Assembly (NCBI GenBank): GCA_001830645.1
Contig: MIBM01000422.1
Span: 416-6,365, forward strand
Length of the DNA: 5,950 nt
Direction: 5' to 3'
Source of the DNA: Spirochaetes bacterium RIFOXYC1_FULL_54_7
Lineage (GTDB): Bacteria; Spirochaetota; Spirochaetia; Treponematales; UBA12059
In this document: positions 4,571 through 5,950 of the stretch, in pieces
Layout: every line of letters starts with the position of its first letter
Position numbering within the stretch: the first letter of the stretch is position 1
Notes under the pieces: generated by a model
What the model saw: only the letters and a program-made list of their open reading frames with translations
Told to the model about the DNA's origin: nothing
Databases searched by the model: none
Program-made: the position numbers and the translations under genes

Positions 4571-5815
4571 TCAATGGGCTGATCCCTTCACTGCCAACAG
4601 AAGCCCGAGTCGTTTCAGACGGCTTTCCAGGCGAATTGCCATGCTGCCGCTTGCGTTGGCTAGTGCTTGGTCAGCTAGGCAGATTGCCGCCTCCAGATCC
4701 CTGTCCAGCTTTTCAGCGCGGACTGACTTCATGTACAGGCCGTACGTATCTTCAGGTAGTTGTGGAACGAGATCCATGCGCTCCTGGTGTCTTCCTGCCT
4801 TCCAGTAGGTGCGCATTAGCGGCTTTATAGCCCTCGTCTCACCTTCGGCCATTGCAGCCTCAAGGATGCGAAGGGCCAGTACAGGGTTGGATCGACCCAG
4901 AAGAACCGCAAGCCCCAGGGGATCGGCCCTGAAAACCTGGCCGCTTTCAAAACCCTGGGCCAACAGCGACAGAAGCCTTGCAAGAGTCCTGACATCGTGA
5001 TCGTTGTGTGAAAACACCAAGTCCAGTACGTCCTGGGCGCCTTTGCCACCCCGGAGATATGAAAACCACCTTTCGGGAATGGCACTGCCTGGCAGATCAG
5101 GCCCACGGTCTATGGAAAGGATCTCCCGCTCGATGGTTCCAAGTGAACAATCCGGCAGGACAACCCGCCACAGACGACGGGCAACCGTAAGCAGATCCAG
5201 ATGCCAGGGAAACTCGGGCGGCCGTAGCCCGTTCATGATGCAACGGGTTCTGAACAGTGGCAGGTCAAAGGAACCCCCGTTGTAGGTAACGATGGACTGT
5301 GCCTCCGAAAGGTCAACTGTAAGCCGGTGGATCATGTCAGATTCCCCTGGGTAGTCATCCATGATATACTGGGTGGTATGGAACCTGTCCGTCATGCCGG
5401 AGCTCATCCCGGGACTGGATCCACTGGTGGCGCTGAATTTTCCCACGGTGGCCAGAAAGGCCACTGTTCCCGTTCCACCTGAGAGTCCTGTAGTTTCCAG
5501 GTCAAAGAAGCACATCCCTGCAAGGGACAGCCGCACATCCTTTAGACGAATGGAAAACGGAGCGCCATCCACCTCCAGACCAGGATTTACAGGCTCTACA
5601 GCGCTGTCCATATGGCGCATCCAGAAATGCGGGCTGATCCGGTCCCAGCCAGACAGCATGCGTTGACCCGGTTCTGCTTCTGGTTCTGCTCTTGTTTCTT
5701 TTTCTGCTCTTGTTTCCGTTTCTGTTTTTGCACCCAGGATAAAGGGACCCGGATCATGCCTGGGTGTGGAGGTGGACCGGATTCCGGCCAGCCTGGTACG
5801 CAAATCCCTGGACAT
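4571..5815 (-). CDS. mrfB: MrfB/YprB-type DEDD 3'-5' exonuclease with helical C-terminal region
   Basis: The protein has 414 residues. Residues 100-285 form an RNase H-like exonuclease domain of the YprB type. Exo motif I is C-F-F-D-L-E-T-T-G-L-S-G-G-T-G-T (102-117; metal ligands D105 and E107), motif II is T-Y-N-G-G-S-F-D-L-P-L (177-187; D184), and motif III is S-H-N-D-H-D-V (269-275; D274). Family-specific blocks H-L-D-L-L-T-V-A-R-R-L-W (205-216), C-S-L-G-T-I-E-R-E-I-L (223-233) and L-P-G-S-A-I-P-E-R-W-F (241-251) are also present. Residues ~295-405 are helical and TPR-like, as in the B. subtilis protein. In B. subtilis, MrfB acts with helicase MrfA in repair of mitomycin C adducts, independently of UvrABC. 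Residues 29-50 are a charged low-complexity linker and 127-143 a Ser/Gly/Met-rich insertion. The ATG at 5815 starts 2 nt after the helicase stop with no clear ribosome site, so coupling is likely. An RNA substrate cannot be excluded. Confidence 0.88.
   Translation of the reverse strand: MSRDLRTRLAGIRSTSTPRHDPGPFILGAKTETETRAEKETRAEPEAEPGQRMLSGWDRISPHFWMRHMDSAVEPVNPGLEVDGAPFSIRLKDVRLSLAGMCFFDLETTGLSGGTGTVAFLATVGKFSATSGSSPGMSSGMTDRFHTTQYIMDDYPGESDMIHRLTVDLSEAQSIVTYNGGSFDLPLFRTRCIMNGLRPPEFPWHLDLLTVARRLWRVVLPDCSLGTIEREILSIDRGPDLPGSAIPERWFSYLRGGKGAQDVLDLVFSHNDHDVRTLARLLSLLAQGFESGQVFRADPLGLAVLLGRSNPVLALRILEAAMAEGETRAIKPLMRTYWKAGRHQERMDLVPQLPEDTYGLYMKSVRAEKLDRDLEAAICLADQALANASGSMAIRLESRLKRLGLLLAVKGSAH
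5684..5716 (-). repeat. 18-bp tandem repeat in a pyrimidine/purine-biased stretch of mrfB
   Basis: On the plus strand TTCTGCTCTTGTTTC occurs at 5684-5698 and again at 5702-5716, an 18-nt period, inside a strongly pyrimidine-rich plus strand (about 5671-5730). On the coding (minus) strand it encodes T-R-A-E-K-E then T-R-A-E-P-E, with related T-E-T-E before and E-A-E-P after. The period is a multiple of three, so copy-number change would lengthen or shorten the linker without shifting the frame. Confidence 0.7.
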
Positions 5816-5817
5816 GG

Positions 5818-5950
5818 TTAGCCGGTGCTGCCGCGACTGAGAGCGGCCTCTAGAACCTTCCGGACCTTGGTCTTACGGAGGCTGGAATCACCACCGTTCA
5901 CTGGATCAAACAGGCCAACACATGACGGACAGCCATCATCGCAATCACAG
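5818..5950 (-). CDS. mrfA: C-terminal end of a YprA/MrfA-type DEAD/DEAH-box helicase (partial)
   Basis: Reading the minus strand from the window edge, a frame that is open to a TAA at 5818-5820 encodes 43 residues. It opens with C-D-C-D-D-G-C-P-S-C-V-G, four cysteines spaced CxCxxxCxxC (codons 5947-5949, 5941-5943, 5929-5931 and 5920-5922). This is the metal-binding cluster at the end of the DUF1998 region in YprA/MrfA-type superfamily 2 helicases. A basic helix follows (S-L-R-K-T-K-V-R-K-V-L-E-A-A-L) before the end. The helicase motor itself lies beyond the window and is not seen. The stop is 2 nt from the exonuclease start, and this gene pairing is what makes the MrfA assignment more than a motif match. 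Other DUF1998-containing helicases end similarly, so the exact subfamily is inferred. Confidence 0.72.
   Translation of the reverse strand, partial: CDCDDGCPSCVGLFDPVNGGDSSLRKTKVRKVLEAALSRGSTG

Noticed and set aside
4555..4830. Plus-strand open frame opposite the C-terminus of the MrfB-like gene.
   Set aside because: It is antisense to a clear protein-coding gene, and its Pro/Arg/Cys-rich composition is typical of a shadow frame.

Overview
The window looks like an ordinary chromosomal region of a free-living or host-associated bacterium, with no sign of mobile DNA. I tentatively favour a spirochaete (Spirochaetota). The reasons are the SUMF1-domain protein next to smpB, the multi-TPR protein coupled to rlmN, and moderate, slightly GC-rich coding DNA. 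This is inference from gene content and no taxonomic marker is present.

Left part, plus strand (1-1619): the 3' end of a SUMF1/formylglycine-generating-enzyme-like gene is followed 3 nt later by smpB (tmRNA-binding ribosome rescue factor). rsmD (16S rRNA G966 N2-methyltransferase) follows 2 nt after smpB. The tight spacing suggests one transcript.

Middle (1620-1961): 342 nt without an assured gene. It holds a good sigma70-type promoter candidate (TTGATT-17-TATAGT) firing rightward, some short repeats, and an open minus-strand frame (1629-1943) that could be a small unknown protein.

Centre, plus strand (1962-4524): a three-gene operon made of a small TPR-like protein, a 381-residue protein of about ten TPRs, and rlmN (23S A2503 / tRNA A37 C2-methyltransferase, radical SAM). 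The first two genes overlap by ATGA. The rlmN start is best placed at 3460, behind a strong GGAGGA. The large TPR protein is built from a 68-residue two-TPR super-repeat.

Right part, minus strand (4571-5950), convergent with rlmN: a YprB/MrfB-type DEDD exonuclease with a helical C-terminal region. Two bases upstream of it, running off the window edge, is the Cys-cluster C-terminus of a YprA/MrfA-type DEAD/DEAH helicase. Together they form an MrfAB-like DNA repair pair, known in Bacillus subtilis for repair of mitomycin C damage.

The plus-strand genes share a theme of ribosome function: rescue, 16S methylation and 23S/tRNA methylation. The two TPR proteins have no assigned job but are transcriptionally tied to rlmN. 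No tRNA, rRNA, CRISPR array, insertion sequence or clear intrinsic terminator was seen.
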